Shown: positions 39,341-48,455 of the stretch, piece by piece
Layout of the letters: every line of letters begins with the position of its first letter
Numbering within the stretch: position 1 is the stretch's first letter
Assembly (NCBI GenBank): GCA_963808125.1
Contig: CAWEEP010000053.1
Location: forward strand, 1 to 64,000
Direction: 5' to 3'
DNA: 64,000 bases
Origin: CAWEEP01 sp963808125
Lineage (GTDB): Bacteria; Chloroflexota; Dormibacteria; Aeolococcales; Aeolococcaceae
The notes under the pieces: generated by a model
Seen by the model: only the letters and a program-made list of their open reading frames with translations
What the model was told of the DNA's origin: nothing
Databases searched by the model: none
Translations under genes and position numbers: made by a program

Positions 39341-40504
39341 TCAGGGGACCACGTTGACCAGGTAATCCTCGGTCACCCATCCCTGCCCCTGGAGATGCCA
39401 CCAAAGGGTGCCGGCCGGCTGCTGGCTGGTGGGTCGGTCTCGGCGGTATACGTCGGCCCCTGATCGACCGTGAACTGCGGGCCCTGGCCGAATTCGAACG
39501 CCGCTGGCGAGGCAGGCGACGACGCTGGACGAATGGCTGGGGTTCGAATAGACGTCGGCACAGCCGGAGCTGGCTGGCCCGTAGACGTAGTCGTACTCGC
39601 CGACCGTCGGGGTGTACCCGGACGCCTGGGCGCAGGTCGTGGTGAGCACGTGCCAGCCGGCGCCGTCCTGCCACAGGTAGGTGAAGGCCCCGCAATCAGG
39701 GCCGTCGTACGCGACGACGGCGGCCTGTACGCCCAACGTCACCGAGTACGTCGGGGTTGCTGGCGGCCAGCCCTGGGAGGTGACCCCGGCGAAGTCCTCC
39801 TGGCTCGCCTGCTCCGCCCCGGCCGTCGGCGACGTGAACGACCCAGGCGTCGTCGCCTGGGTGATCGCGCCGAGCTGGATCACTCCCTTGCAGGGAGCCA
39901 TCGAAACCACCGTGAGGGGGCCGGTGAGCGAGCCGGTGACGGTGCCACCGCCAGGGACGGAGAGACGCAGCTCGCCCACCGTGGGTGCCAATCCTGAACA
40001 TACGCCGGGCTGGACGTCGCCCGTGTGCCAGCTGATGGTCACGGTGGCCTCGCCTCCCTGCGGCCAGACGGCGTCGAGCGCGACCCGGTCCGGCACGAGC
40101 CAGGCGCCGCCGGTCGGCGCCGTCGTCGGGATGCTGGTGGGCAGCGAACCGCCGCTGCTGGTGAGCAGTTGGGCCTGGAGGGACCCACTGAGCCGGCAGG
40201 CCGTCCCCGAGTCGTTGGCCACGAGCGCGGTCATGCCCTGCTCGCCCCCGGCGGCGGAGCTGGCGGCGCCGAAGATCACGTTGAGGTCACCGCCGGTGCA
40301 GGCCGTGGCGATGGGCGTCGCCGCGGGCGTCGCCGTTTGGGAAGGGGTGGTGGAAGGGTGGGAGGAGGCCGTCACGGTGGAGCGGGTCGGCGAGGCGGGT
40401 GTGGTCGAGGCGCCCGAACAGGCGCTCAGCATCGCGGCAGGAAGCAGGAGAAGGCCCACGACGGCGGCCCTAGTCGGTGCGGCGGATCGGCGGAAGGGGG
40501 GCAT
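39341..40504 (-). CDS. DUF4232-like lipoprotein
   Basis: 387 residues. A signal peptide ends in a lipobox (AAMLSACSG, Cys near residue 29); a Ser/Thr/Pro linker (to about 65) follows; then one DUF4232-like beta-sandwich domain (CTGGDLNVIFGAASSAAGGE, ALVANDSGTACRLSG, and WHTGDVQPGVCSG near its end). The C-terminus, ending WWHLQGQGWVTEDYLVNVVP, resembles an SH3-like domain and its middle may hide compensating indels. Probably anchored outside the membrane. Divergent from the ABC operon at 40891. Confidence 0.68.
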   Translation of the reverse strand: MPPFRRSAAPTRAAVVGLLLLPAAMLSACSGASTTPASPTRSTVTASSHPSTTPSQTATPAATPIATACTGGDLNVIFGAASSAAGGEQGMTALVANDSGTACRLSGSLQAQLLTSSGGSLPTSIPTTAPTGGAWLVPDRVALDAVWPQGGEATVTISWHTGDVQPGVCSGLAPTVGELRLSVPGGGTVTGSLTGPLTVVSMAPCKGVIQLGAITQATTPGSFTSPTAGAEQASQEDFAGVTSQGWPPATPTYSVTLGVQAAVVAYDGPDCGAFTYLWQDGAGWHVLTTTCAQASGYTPTVGEYDYVYGPASSGCADVYSNPSHSSSVVACLASGVRIRPGPAVHGRSGADVYRRDRPTSQQPAGTLWWHLQGQGWVTEDYLVNVVP

Positions 40505-40789
40505 CTCGCGGCGCGAAGCATGCGCTTACGCCCAACTTGGAGTCCAGATCGCGGAGCCGCCGGAGCCGGCCGAGGGCGCCTTCGCGTCCGGCGCCCCCCC
40601 TCCCACCCACCGTCGCGGGTCGTGTGCCCGCGCCCCGCTCCCCCTTGCGCCGTCGGGGTCGGGCGCCCTGGACAGCGCCACGACGCCCGGCGGTGTTGCA
40701 AAGCATGCGATGAACGCGTGCGCAGCGGGTTGTGAACCCGCGTCGATGGGGGAATTAATCGGAGGCTAACCGACGACGAAGATGCCGAT

Positions 40790-40827
40790 AGCATCGCGCG
40801 GAAATGGCATTTTCGCCTTGCGATGCT
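40790..40827. promoter_or_regulatory. Inverted repeat over ABC operon promoter
   Basis: AGCATCGC (40790-40797) and GCGATGCT (40820-40827) are perfect 8-bp arms 22 nt apart, and the right arm overlaps the -35 candidate of the next feature. The 386-nt gap between the divergent lipoprotein and ABC genes contains no gene. Plausible regulator site; the binder is unknown. Confidence 0.4.
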
Positions 40828-40847
40828 GAAATGTCGCCTCCTACGAT
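40818..40847 (+). promoter_or_regulatory. Candidate promoter of PotABCD-type operon
   Basis: TTGCGA (40818-40823) and TACGAT (40842-40847) with 18-nt spacing, each matching 4 of 6 consensus bases. They lie 43 nt upstream of the binding-protein ATG. Confidence 0.35.
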
Positions 40848-40890
40848 CTCTGTGATCAACCACAGGCACATGAGGGGACGCAACTCAAAC

Positions 40891-42003
40891 ATGCAGAAAC
40901 ACACACGCAGCCTTGTGCTTGTCGGGACGCTGCTGGCGACGCTCACCGCGGTCAGCGCCTGTGGCGCCTCGTCGAACAGATCCACCAACGCCGCAGCCAC
41001 CGCGACGTCGGCTGCGGCTATGGGCGGCATGAACGCGCTGATCTCCGCGGCGAAGTCGGAGGGCCAGCTCAACGTCATCGCACTGCCCTTGAACTGGGCC
41101 AACTACGGCACCATCATCAAGGACTTCGAAGCCAAGTACGGCATCAAGGTCAACCAGGCCAACCCGCAGGGGAGCAGCCAGGACGAGGTCAACGCCGTCA
41201 ACTCCGAGGCCGGCACCAGCAACGCCCCGGACGTGCTCGACATCGGCATGGCGGTGGCGTGGGCAAACACCAGCCTGTTCGCGCCGTACAAGGTGACCGA
41301 GTGGTCCGACATCCCGGCCAGCCAAAAGGATCCGAACGGTCTCTGGTACCAGGACTACGGCGGCTACATGTCGATCGGCTACGACTCGAGCAAGTACACC
41401 GTCAACTCGGTGACCGATCTGCTCTCGTCCTCCTTCAAGAGCGCCGTCGCCCTCGACGGTGACCCGACCGAGGCAAATGCGGCGCTGAACGGGGTGATGA
41501 TGGCATCGCTCGCCAACGGCGGCTCGCTCGACAACGTCGGCCCCGGCGTCAGCTTCTTCCAGAAGCTGAATGCGGCCGGCAACTTCGTGCCGGTCACGGC
41601 GACGGCCGCCACCATCGACAACGGGACAACTCCCGTCGTCTTCAACTGGGACTACCTGAACTCGGCAACCGTGGTGAACCTTCCCAGCTGGAAGGTCTAC
41701 GTGCCATCGGGTTCCGTGCTGGGTGGGTACTACGCGCAGGCGATCACCAAGACCGCGCCCCATCCCGCGGCGGCGAGGCTTTGGGAGGAGTACCTCTACT
41801 CCACCGCCGGCCAGAACCTCTGGCTCCAGGGCGGCGCGCGCCCCGTGGAGATGACCGCCATGCAGGCGGCCGGCACCATCAATCAGACGTACGCGGCGGC
41901 GCTGCCGTCGGTGAGCGGGACGCCGGTATTCCTGGATCAGAGCCAGGCCGCCGCCGCCGCCACCTACCTGGGCGCCAACTGGGCACAGGCCGTCGGCAGT
42001 TGA
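40891..42003 (+). CDS. ABC transporter substrate-binding lipoprotein (PotD/AfuA-like)
   Basis: About 370 residues. Signal peptide with lipobox (LTAVSACGA, Cys near residue 24), then a type 2 periplasmic-binding fold of the spermidine/iron/phosphonate group (GQLNVIALPLNWANYGTIIKDFEAKYG, ending PVFLDQSQAAAAATYLGANW). It delivers the substrate to the two permeases encoded next. I chose the ATG at 40891; an ATG at 40870 would add seven residues. First gene of a five-gene operon that ends in a metallophosphoesterase. Substrate is not clear from sequence. Confidence 0.85.
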   Translation: MQKHTRSLVLVGTLLATLTAVSACGASSNRSTNAAATATSAAAMGGMNALISAAKSEGQLNVIALPLNWANYGTIIKDFEAKYGIKVNQANPQGSSQDEVNAVNSEAGTSNAPDVLDIGMAVAWANTSLFAPYKVTEWSDIPASQKDPNGLWYQDYGGYMSIGYDSSKYTVNSVTDLLSSSFKSAVALDGDPTEANAALNGVMMASLANGGSLDNVGPGVSFFQKLNAAGNFVPVTATAATIDNGTTPVVFNWDYLNSATVVNLPSWKVYVPSGSVLGGYYAQAITKTAPHPAAARLWEEYLYSTAGQNLWLQGGARPVEMTAMQAAGTINQTYAAALPSVSGTPVFLDQSQAAAAATYLGANWAQAVGS

Positions 42004-42899
42004 CGGCCGTCGCCACCGCTGAATCGGGATACGCGGAGCGCCCCCTGGGGGGGCGCTTCCGCTTCCCCACCGCCTGGCTCGGGGTCGCTCCGTTCCTCCT
42101 GTATGCGGGGACATTTCTCGCCCTCCCCACCGTCATCGTCGCAGTGGGTGCCTTCAGCGGGAGCCACGGCCCGACCCTGGCCAACCTGGCGCAGTTGGGC
42201 CAGCCATACATCGTGACCGCCTTCATCAACAGCCTGGTGCTGTCGGCCGTCAGCGCCTCAATCGGCGCGGCAGTCGGGGCCATACTGGCCTACGCAGTGG
42301 CCAGCGGATCGCCCACCGGGGTGATGCGCCGCATCGTGACCGCGCTCTGCGGCGTCCTCTCCCAATTCGGCGGCGTGACGCTGGCCTTCGCCTTCATCGC
42401 CACCATCGGCACCGAGGGTTTCATCGTCGTCTGGCTCCGCCAGCACGGCATCACCTTCTACCCGGACGGTGTCTGGCTGTACGGCCTCACCGGGCTCACC
42501 CTCATCTACACCTACTTCCAGATCCCCCTGATGGTGATCGTCTTCACGCCCGCCCTCGATGGCATCCGCCCGCAGTGGCGCGAGGCCACCGACACCCTGG
42601 GCGGCGCCACCTGGCAGTACTGGAGGCACGTGGCCGGCCCGCTGCTGCTTCCCGCCTTCCTGGGGTGCTGGCTCCTGCTCTTCGCCAACGCGTTCTCGGC
42701 GTATGCCACCGCCGCCGCGCTGCTCGACATCGGCGGCATCATCGTGCCGCTGCAGATCAGCCGGGCAATGAGCAGCGAGGTCGGCTTGAACCAGGCCAAC
42801 TTCGCCGCCGCGCTTGCCCTCGGCATGGTGGTGGTGGTCGCGGTGATCACCGTGCTCTACACGCGTCTGCAGCGCCGCTCGGCGCGGTGGCTGCCGTGA
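42000..42899 (+). CDS. ABC transporter permease 1 (PotB-like)
   Basis: About 299 residues with six hydrophobic helices and the EAA-type cytoplasmic loop (REATDTLGGATWQYWRHVAGP, about residues 193-213) that docks onto the ATPase. The start is a TTG at 42000 whose TTGA overlaps the stop of the binding-protein gene, so translation is coupled. The unusual start codon is supported by this overlap and by the absence of any other start before the first helix. Works with permease 2 and the ATPase. Confidence 0.87.
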   Translation: MTAVATAESGYAERPLGGRFRFPTAWLGVAPFLLYAGTFLALPTVIVAVGAFSGSHGPTLANLAQLGQPYIVTAFINSLVLSAVSASIGAAVGAILAYAVASGSPTGVMRRIVTALCGVLSQFGGVTLAFAFIATIGTEGFIVVWLRQHGITFYPDGVWLYGLTGLTLIYTYFQIPLMVIVFTPALDGIRPQWREATDTLGGATWQYWRHVAGPLLLPAFLGCWLLLFANAFSAYATAAALLDIGGIIVPLQISRAMSSEVGLNQANFAAALALGMVVVVAVITVLYTRLQRRSARWLP

Positions 42900-42924
42900 G
42901 CGCGCCGCCGAGGGGACGCGTGCC

Positions 42925-43731
42925 ATGAACCGCCGACGACGACGACGCCTCACCGCCTTCAAGGCGGTTGTGTACATGGTGCTCGGGCTCTTCTTCCTCC
43001 TGCCCATTGTCGCCATGGTGGAGTTCGCTACCCGCGGGGTGGGCATCGACGGCCCGCGGACGCTGAGCGCCTTCACCAGCATCGCCTCCGATCCGGAGCT
43101 CACCGACGCCATCACGGCGTCACTCGAGCTCGCCGTCATCACCTCCTTGGCGATGCTTGCGCTGCTCCTCCCCACGATGATCTGGGCCCGGCTGCGCCTG
43201 CCGCGCATGGTCCGTCCCGTGGAGTTGGTCTGCCTCACGCCCCTCACCATCCCGGCGATCGTGCTGGTGGTCGGCTTCGCGCCCATCTATCGGTGGATCG
43301 AGATCAACGTCAGCGACTCGATCCTGACGCTCGCCTTCGCCTACCTGATCCTCGTCCTGCCCTACTCGTACCGGGCGCTGGATGCCGGCCTCTCGGCCGT
43401 CGACGTCCGCACCCTGTCCGAGGCGGCGCGCAGCCTGGGGGCGGGTTGGGGCACCGTGGTGTGGCGGGTCATCGTGCCCAACATGTCAAGCGCGGTCTTC
43501 AACGCCTGCCTCCTCTGCGTCGCCGTGGTGCTCGGCGAGTTCACCGTCGCCAACCTCCTGAACTTTGAGAACCTCCAGGTGGCGATCGCCATCCTGGGCA
43601 CCGGCAATGCCAGCGTCTCCATCGCGCTGGCCGTGCTCTCGCTCCTCTTCGTCTTCCTCCTGCTGTTCGTCCTGTCGTTCCTGGGCCGGTCGCGCGCGCG
43701 GGGTGGCCGCGCCCTGAGGGTTGTGCGATGA
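42925..43731 (+). CDS. ABC transporter permease 2 (PotC-like)
   Basis: 268 residues, six helices, with the EAA loop around LSEAARSLGAGWGTVVWRVI. A basic N-terminus (MNRRRRRRLTAF) precedes the first helix. It starts 25 nt after permease 1 and overlaps the ATPase start by 4 nt (ATGA). It forms the second half of the heterodimeric channel. Confidence 0.9.
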   Translation: MNRRRRRRLTAFKAVVYMVLGLFFLLPIVAMVEFATRGVGIDGPRTLSAFTSIASDPELTDAITASLELAVITSLAMLALLLPTMIWARLRLPRMVRPVELVCLTPLTIPAIVLVVGFAPIYRWIEINVSDSILTLAFAYLILVLPYSYRALDAGLSAVDVRTLSEAARSLGAGWGTVVWRVIVPNMSSAVFNACLLCVAVVLGEFTVANLLNFENLQVAIAILGTGNASVSIALAVLSLLFVFLLLFVLSFLGRSRARGGRALRVVR

Positions 43732-44843
43732 AGGTGTTCGAGGCACGGCCGGCAACCTTCCCGAAGAACGGCTCGCGGGCCGCCGCGGAGGTGCGGCTGG
43801 AGGACCTGCGCCGCCAATACGGAACCACGACGGCGCTCGACGGCCTGACCATCACCATCGGAGCCGGGGAGCTGGTGGCCCTGCTCGGACCCTCGGGATG
43901 CGGCAAGACGACGGCCCTGCGCCTCGTCGCCGGCCTGGAGGACGCCGACGGCGGGCGCGTCGTGATCAGCGGCCGGGACGTGACCAACCTACCCGCCAGC
44001 CGCCGCGACACCGGCATGGTGTTCCAGGCCTACTCGCTCTTCCCCCACATGACGGCGGAGGAGAATGTCGCGTTCGGGCTCCGCATGCGCAAGGCGGGAG
44101 CACACGAACGCCGGCAGCGGGCCGGGGAGATGCTCGAACTGGTGGGCCTGAGCGGCCACGCCGGCCGCTACGCGAACCAGCTCTCCGGCGGCCAGCAGCA
44201 GCGGGTCGCACTGGCCCGGGCGCTCGCCATCCGGCCCTCGATCCTGCTCCTCGACGAGCCCCTCTCCGCGCTCGACGCGAGGGTGCGCAGCCAGCTGCGC
44301 GACGAGATCCGGCGGGTGCAGCGCGAGGTGGGTATCACCACATTGTTCGTGACCCACGACCAGGAGGAGGCGCTGGCCATCGCCGACCGAGTCGGTGTGA
44401 TGCGCGCCGGCCGGCTGGAGCAGATGGGGCCGCCCACCACCATCTACTCCCAACCGGCGACGCCTTTCGTCGCCGAGTTCGTCGGCCTCACCAATCGGCT
44501 CGCCGGGGTGGTGAGTGGCGGCACCGTCGAGGTCCGCGGAGTACGGCTGCCGCTGATCCTCCCGGACACCGCGGACGGCCCGGCCGTCGCCCTGGTCCGT
44601 CCGGAGGCGATCTCCCTGGTCCCCGCCGCCGAGAACGCCAACGGTCTCCTCTCCGGGACAGTGACCGCGGTCGCCTTCCTCGGGGCGGTGAGCCGTCTCA
44701 CCGTCGACCTCGGCGACACCACGGTGCTCGCCCAGGTCCCGACCGCCGAAGCCGCAGCCCACCCGGGCGGCGCCCGCGTCCGCGTGGCGTTGCGACCCGA
44801 CCCGGTCCTCGTCACCCGCGACGACGGCCCGAGACGCGGGTAG
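43728..44843 (+). CDS. ABC transporter ATP-binding protein (PotA/FbpC-like)
   Basis: 371 residues. Walker A GPSGCGKTT (about 50), Q-loop MVFQAYSLFPHMT, signature LSGGQQQRVALARAL (about 147), Walker B LLLDEPLSALDA, H-loop FVTHDQEEAL. A C-terminal TOBE domain (about 280-365; LVRPEAISLVPA, VTAVAFLGAVSRLTVDL) is typical of spermidine/iron/2-aminoethylphosphonate importers. Overlaps permease 2 by 4 nt and precedes the metallophosphoesterase by 7 nt. Confidence 0.92.
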   Translation: MKVFEARPATFPKNGSRAAAEVRLEDLRRQYGTTTALDGLTITIGAGELVALLGPSGCGKTTALRLVAGLEDADGGRVVISGRDVTNLPASRRDTGMVFQAYSLFPHMTAEENVAFGLRMRKAGAHERRQRAGEMLELVGLSGHAGRYANQLSGGQQQRVALARALAIRPSILLLDEPLSALDARVRSQLRDEIRRVQREVGITTLFVTHDQEEALAIADRVGVMRAGRLEQMGPPTTIYSQPATPFVAEFVGLTNRLAGVVSGGTVEVRGVRLPLILPDTADGPAVALVRPEAISLVPAAENANGLLSGTVTAVAFLGAVSRLTVDLGDTTVLAQVPTAEAAAHPGGARVRVALRPDPVLVTRDDGPRRG

Positions 44844-44850
44844 GCCGATC

Positions 44851-46476
44851 ATGCCGCTGTCCCACCGACAGACCCTGGGCGGCGGCGACATCCTGAGCTC
44901 CGGCGCGCTCTCCCCCTATCGAGCCGTGATCCCGGGGAGGGGCGAGCAGCACATCGTCCGCTCGGAGCTGTTCGACGGCACTCCGGGGATGCTGCCCCTG
45001 GGGCCGCGCCGCCCCCTCGCTTGCGTGGCCCACATGACCGACCTTCACATCACCGATGTCCAGTCCCCGGGCCGATTCGAGTTCATCAACCGCGAGTTCC
45101 TCGATCCCCGCTTCGCCGAACTGATTCCCATGCAGCGGCCCCAGGAGGCCCTCACGCCGCACGCCCTCGGCGCGCTCATCCGCACCCTGAACGGGGAGGC
45201 GGCCGGCCCCGTCACCGGCGTGCCGCTGGAACTGGTCGTGACCGGGGGCGACGCCATCGACAACGGCCAACAGAACGAGATGCGCGCCCTTTTACGACTC
45301 CTCGACGGAGGGACCGTGGGCCCCAACTCCGGCGCCCCGCGGTACGAGGGGGTGCAATCCGTCGCCTGGCCTGACGACATCTTCTGGGTCCCCGACGGCA
45401 GGCTGGAGGCGCCCGACATGTTCCAGCGGGATTTCGGCTTCCCGGTGGCGCCGGGGTTGCTCGAACGCGCCATCCGGCCCTTCGATTCGCCTGGGTTGCG
45501 AGTGCCCTGGCTCGGCTGCCACGGTAACCACGACAGCCTCTGCCGTGGCGTCGGCCGGATGACTGCCGACCTGAGAACGGCGCTGGTCGGGGGGCGCAAG
45601 CCGGTCGCCCTGCCCGATGGCTTCGACCGCGACCTGGCCCTGGAGACCTTCATCACGCGACCGGAGGCGTTCCTCGCCGGACGCACCGTCGACGTGACCG
45701 CCGATGCCGGCCGCCATCACTGCACCCTGGCCGAGTTCGTCGCCGCCCACATCGACGGAACGGCGTCCGGCCACGGGTTCGATGAGCGGAATCTCCGTGA
45801 CGGCACCGCCTACCTCGTCCGCGACACACCGGCCGTGCGTTTCATCGTGCTCGACCTCGCCTGTCCGGCGGGGTCGGCGCAGGGGTGCATGGACGATGAG
45901 CAACTGCTCTGGCTCGAGCACCGGCTGATGGAGGTGCACTCCTCGTACCGCGACGCGAAGGGGGGGACCGTGCGGACGCGGGCGACCGACCGGATCGTGG
46001 TCGTCGTCTCGCACCACGGCTCCGAGACCGTGTCCAGCACGCGGCGGCACGCCGACGGATCGACACCAAGCGCCGGTAGCCGGCTTCTCTCCACCCTGCT
46101 GCGCTTCGACAACGTCGTCCTCTGGCTCAACGGCCACACCCATACGCACGCCATCCGCCCGCGCTCCGATCCCGGCGGTGCGGGGCGTGGGCTCTGGGAG
46201 GTGACCACGGCATCGCTGGTGGACTGGCCGTGCCAGGCGCGGTTGATCGAACTCGTCGACATGGGTGATGGGGCTCTGGCCATCGCCAGCACGATGATCG
46301 ACTACGACGGGCCGGCGGATCCCGGCGGGGCGGAGACGTCGCTGGAGCTGGCCTCGCTCCACCGCCAGCTCGCCGCCAACATGCCCATGGCGGGCTTCGG
46401 CTCCGCCCTCGAGGGGACGCCGCTTGACCGCAATGTGATCATGATGCGGCGCCTCGGCTTCGCGCTGCCCGCGTGA
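44851..46476 (+). CDS. Metallophosphoesterase (calcineurin-like, TIGR03767/PPA1498-like)
   Basis: 541 residues with all five motifs of the binuclear metallophosphoesterase fold: DLHITD (DxH, about residue 64), GGDAIDN (GDx..N, about 132), GCHGNHDS (GNHD), VVVSHHGSE (H) and NGHTHTH (GHxH, about 430). Length and the N-terminal SHRQTLGGGDILSSG fit the PPA1498-like family of unknown substrate. No signal peptide, so it acts in the cytoplasm. It starts 7 nt after the ABC ATPase, so it is part of that operon and probably hydrolyses the imported phosphoester, which is inference. Confidence 0.85.
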   Translation: MPLSHRQTLGGGDILSSGALSPYRAVIPGRGEQHIVRSELFDGTPGMLPLGPRRPLACVAHMTDLHITDVQSPGRFEFINREFLDPRFAELIPMQRPQEALTPHALGALIRTLNGEAAGPVTGVPLELVVTGGDAIDNGQQNEMRALLRLLDGGTVGPNSGAPRYEGVQSVAWPDDIFWVPDGRLEAPDMFQRDFGFPVAPGLLERAIRPFDSPGLRVPWLGCHGNHDSLCRGVGRMTADLRTALVGGRKPVALPDGFDRDLALETFITRPEAFLAGRTVDVTADAGRHHCTLAEFVAAHIDGTASGHGFDERNLRDGTAYLVRDTPAVRFIVLDLACPAGSAQGCMDDEQLLWLEHRLMEVHSSYRDAKGGTVRTRATDRIVVVVSHHGSETVSSTRRHADGSTPSAGSRLLSTLLRFDNVVLWLNGHTHTHAIRPRSDPGGAGRGLWEVTTASLVDWPCQARLIELVDMGDGALAIASTMIDYDGPADPGGAETSLELASLHRQLAANMPMAGFGSALEGTPLDRNVIMMRRLGFALPA

Positions 46477-46522
46477 AGCACGCGGCCGGCCCGCCGCCGC
46501 GGCGCTTCCGGAGATGCCGCGC

Positions 46523-47662
46523 CTATCGGATCGCTGCAGAGATGAGGGCGGCCGCTGCGGCGCAGAAGGCGTCGTTGTCCCAGTAGTCGTGGGGGCGCAG
46601 TGCACCGCCGACGGCATCGTGCGCGTTGTCGACCTGAACGTCGGTGACCGACTGGGGCAGCTCGGTCCCCGTGTCGGGGTCGTGGACCGCGAAGAGCCCG
46701 GGGCCGCCTCCCTCGGGGAGCGGCTCGCCCCGCTTCCACCCGGCGGGCGGGCCGAGCGGGTCGGCAACCCAGTCCGCGGCGTCCCAGACGTTGGTCCAAC
46801 CGCCCCCCAGGAGACGCATGCTGCCGGCGTCGCGGCCCCACCCGAAGAGGTCGGAGTACTTGCGCAGCGGGCTGCCCGCCGTGATGAGGAGACGCACGCC
46901 GGACGCCGACGGCGGCGAGAGTGCCGCGATGGTGTCGAAGGCCATGACCGTGCCGTTGCTGAGACCGTTGAGGGCCACGCCGTCCACATCCGAGCGCGCC
47001 AGAACTCGGCTCACCGCATCGCGGAGGAAGGTTCGCACCCGCTCACGGTGCTCGTTGCGCGTGACGTAGGCGGCGACGCCGTCCTCGAAGGCGCGCAGCT
47101 CCGCCAGCGACCCGGGGTCTGCGTCGTCAGCATGCGGCGTCCCGCCCGGCCGGTGCAGCAGCCGGCCGAAGAGGCCGCGATGCGCGCCGGCGCCCTGGGC
47201 ATGAAACCGCCGCAGCGCCTCGAGGTCCGAGACGATCATCCCCGCGATGCCGCCGGGCGTCGCGTAGCTCGCCAGTGACGGCACGCTGAGGACCTCCAGG
47301 CCATGGAGGGCGGTGAGGTCGGTGCCCTGCTCCTCGAGGCCGCTGTAGACGAGGGCGACGTGCGCCACCTCCGTGCCGGCGGGGGCGAGCGGCACGCCAA
47401 CGATGCCGACGGAGCCCGAGGCGATCCAGCGTCCCAGCCGGCCGACGCCCGCCTCGGTCGCTCCGCTCCTGGGTGGGAACTCACTCTGCACGTACACCGG
47501 TCCGCGACCGCCCGCGGCGAGGCGGTTCGGGTCGTCGCCGAGGGCCGCGCCGAGGTGGGCGCGCAGCCCCTCGTGCAGCGCGTCGGCATAGCCGTCCGAC
47601 GCGTCGTGGGCGCTCGGCGCGCGCTGGAAGCCGATGCCATGGACGCTGATCACCACGATCAC
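46523..47662 (-). CDS. Alpha/beta-hydrolase-like protein of unknown function
   Basis: About 379 residues. It opens with VIVVISVHGIGFQR, like the first strand and oxyanion His-Gly of lipases, and has a possible nucleophile elbow GLSNGT (Ser at about residue 227) and a late HDYWDND segment that could give the acid or His. No signal peptide or membrane helix. The GTG at 47662 has an excellent Shine-Dalgarno (GGAGGA) upstream. Convergent with the metallophosphoesterase gene. Catalytic residues are guessed from spacing only. Confidence 0.65.
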   Translation of the reverse strand: MIVVISVHGIGFQRAPSAHDASDGYADALHEGLRAHLGAALGDDPNRLAAGGRGPVYVQSEFPPRSGATEAGVGRLGRWIASGSVGIVGVPLAPAGTEVAHVALVYSGLEEQGTDLTALHGLEVLSVPSLASYATPGGIAGMIVSDLEALRRFHAQGAGAHRGLFGRLLHRPGGTPHADDADPGSLAELRAFEDGVAAYVTRNEHRERVRTFLRDAVSRVLARSDVDGVALNGLSNGTVMAFDTIAALSPPSASGVRLLITAGSPLRKYSDLFGWGRDAGSMRLLGGGWTNVWDAADWVADPLGPPAGWKRGEPLPEGGGPGLFAVHDPDTGTELPQSVTDVQVDNAHDAVGGALRPHDYWDNDAFCAAAAALISAAIR

Positions 47663-47801
47663 GGGCGCGTTCCTCCCGAGGTGGACGGCGGGGTCGCCGC
47701 GGGCGAGTGTACCGGGGCCGCCCCGGGCGGGTCCGGGCGCGGCCCGGGAGGCCGTACAAGGAGGCCGCGAGGTCACAGCGCCAGATCGGCACGAAGCCGG
47801 C

Positions 47802-47838
47802 TTGACATGGCACCATACTGATGCCATCATGGTGCCAT
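47802..47838 (+). promoter_or_regulatory. Promoter with nested palindromic operator at the RHH regulator start
   Basis: TTGACA (47802-47807) and CATCAT (47825-47830), spacing 17, end 6 nt before the ATG at 47837, so the message is probably leaderless. The same stretch holds perfect 10-bp arms ATGGCACCAT (47807-47816) and ATGGTGCCAT (47829-47838) around an inner perfect TGATG-C-CATCA. Such symmetric sites suit an autorepressing ribbon-helix-helix protein. Confidence 0.7.
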
Positions 47839-48376
47839 GAACCTCAGCTTGTACGTCGAGGACATCCACCGCCAGCTGGTGACCGCCGCCGATGCAGGTG
47901 GTGATGACGCTCGGGCGCTTGCCGAGCGGCTGATCGCGCCCCTTGAGTCGGCCATCCGGCTCGCGCTGCAGGACGCGCTGGCCGCCGCGGCGGAGGAGAT
48001 CACCTGCGAGCTCGCGCCGGGTTCGGTCGAGCTCCGGCTGCGCGGGCGCGACCCCGAGTTCGTGGTCACCCTCCCGCCGGCTGACCTCCCCGAGGGGGGC
48101 GCAGAGTTAGCGCCACCTGATTGGGGCTCAGGACCCACGGGCGTGGGGTCGTCCCCCGTCGGCGAGGGCGACGAGGGAGGGATGTCGAGGATCAACCTCC
48201 GCATGCCAGACCAGCTCAAGAGCCGGGTGGAGGCAGCCGCCGGCACCGAGGGCGTGTCCGTCAACGCCTGGCTGGTGCGCGCGGCAGCCGGTGTGCTCCA
48301 GCGCCATGAGCCCTCGCGTCCCCCCCGGCCGCGCGCGCCTCTCGGCGCCCAGCGCTACACCGGCTGGGCCCGGTAG
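47837..48376 (+). CDS. Ribbon-helix-helix (HicB/Arc-like) regulator
   Basis: 179 residues. An N-terminal domain of about 75 residues (MNLSLYVEDIHRQLVTAADA) is joined by a Gly/Pro linker to a ribbon-helix-helix module (SRINLRMPDQLKSRVEAAAG, then VSVNAWLVRAAAGVLQ, about residues 116-155) and a basic tail. It is like HicB-type antitoxins, but no HicA toxin is adjacent. Instead it heads an operon with a DUF4097 protein and an ABC exporter, an arrangement common in actinobacteria. The palindrome covering its own start codon implies autorepression. Confidence 0.8.
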   Translation: MNLSLYVEDIHRQLVTAADAGGDDARALAERLIAPLESAIRLALQDALAAAAEEITCELAPGSVELRLRGRDPEFVVTLPPADLPEGGAELAPPDWGSGPTGVGSSPVGEGDEGGMSRINLRMPDQLKSRVEAAAGTEGVSVNAWLVRAAAGVLQRHEPSRPPRPRAPLGAQRYTGWAR

Positions 48377-48455
48377 CCGGGTGGGCGAGCACGTGTCCCG
48401 GATCACCCGCGTCTCTCCAGCCGGGGCACCAGCCCGGACATCAGAGGTGTACGAC

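Noticed and set aside
47837..48376. HicAB toxin-antitoxin system
   Set aside because: Only the RHH/HicB-like protein is present; no HicA-like RNA-binding toxin is encoded next to it, and the operon continues with DUF4097 and ABC genes.
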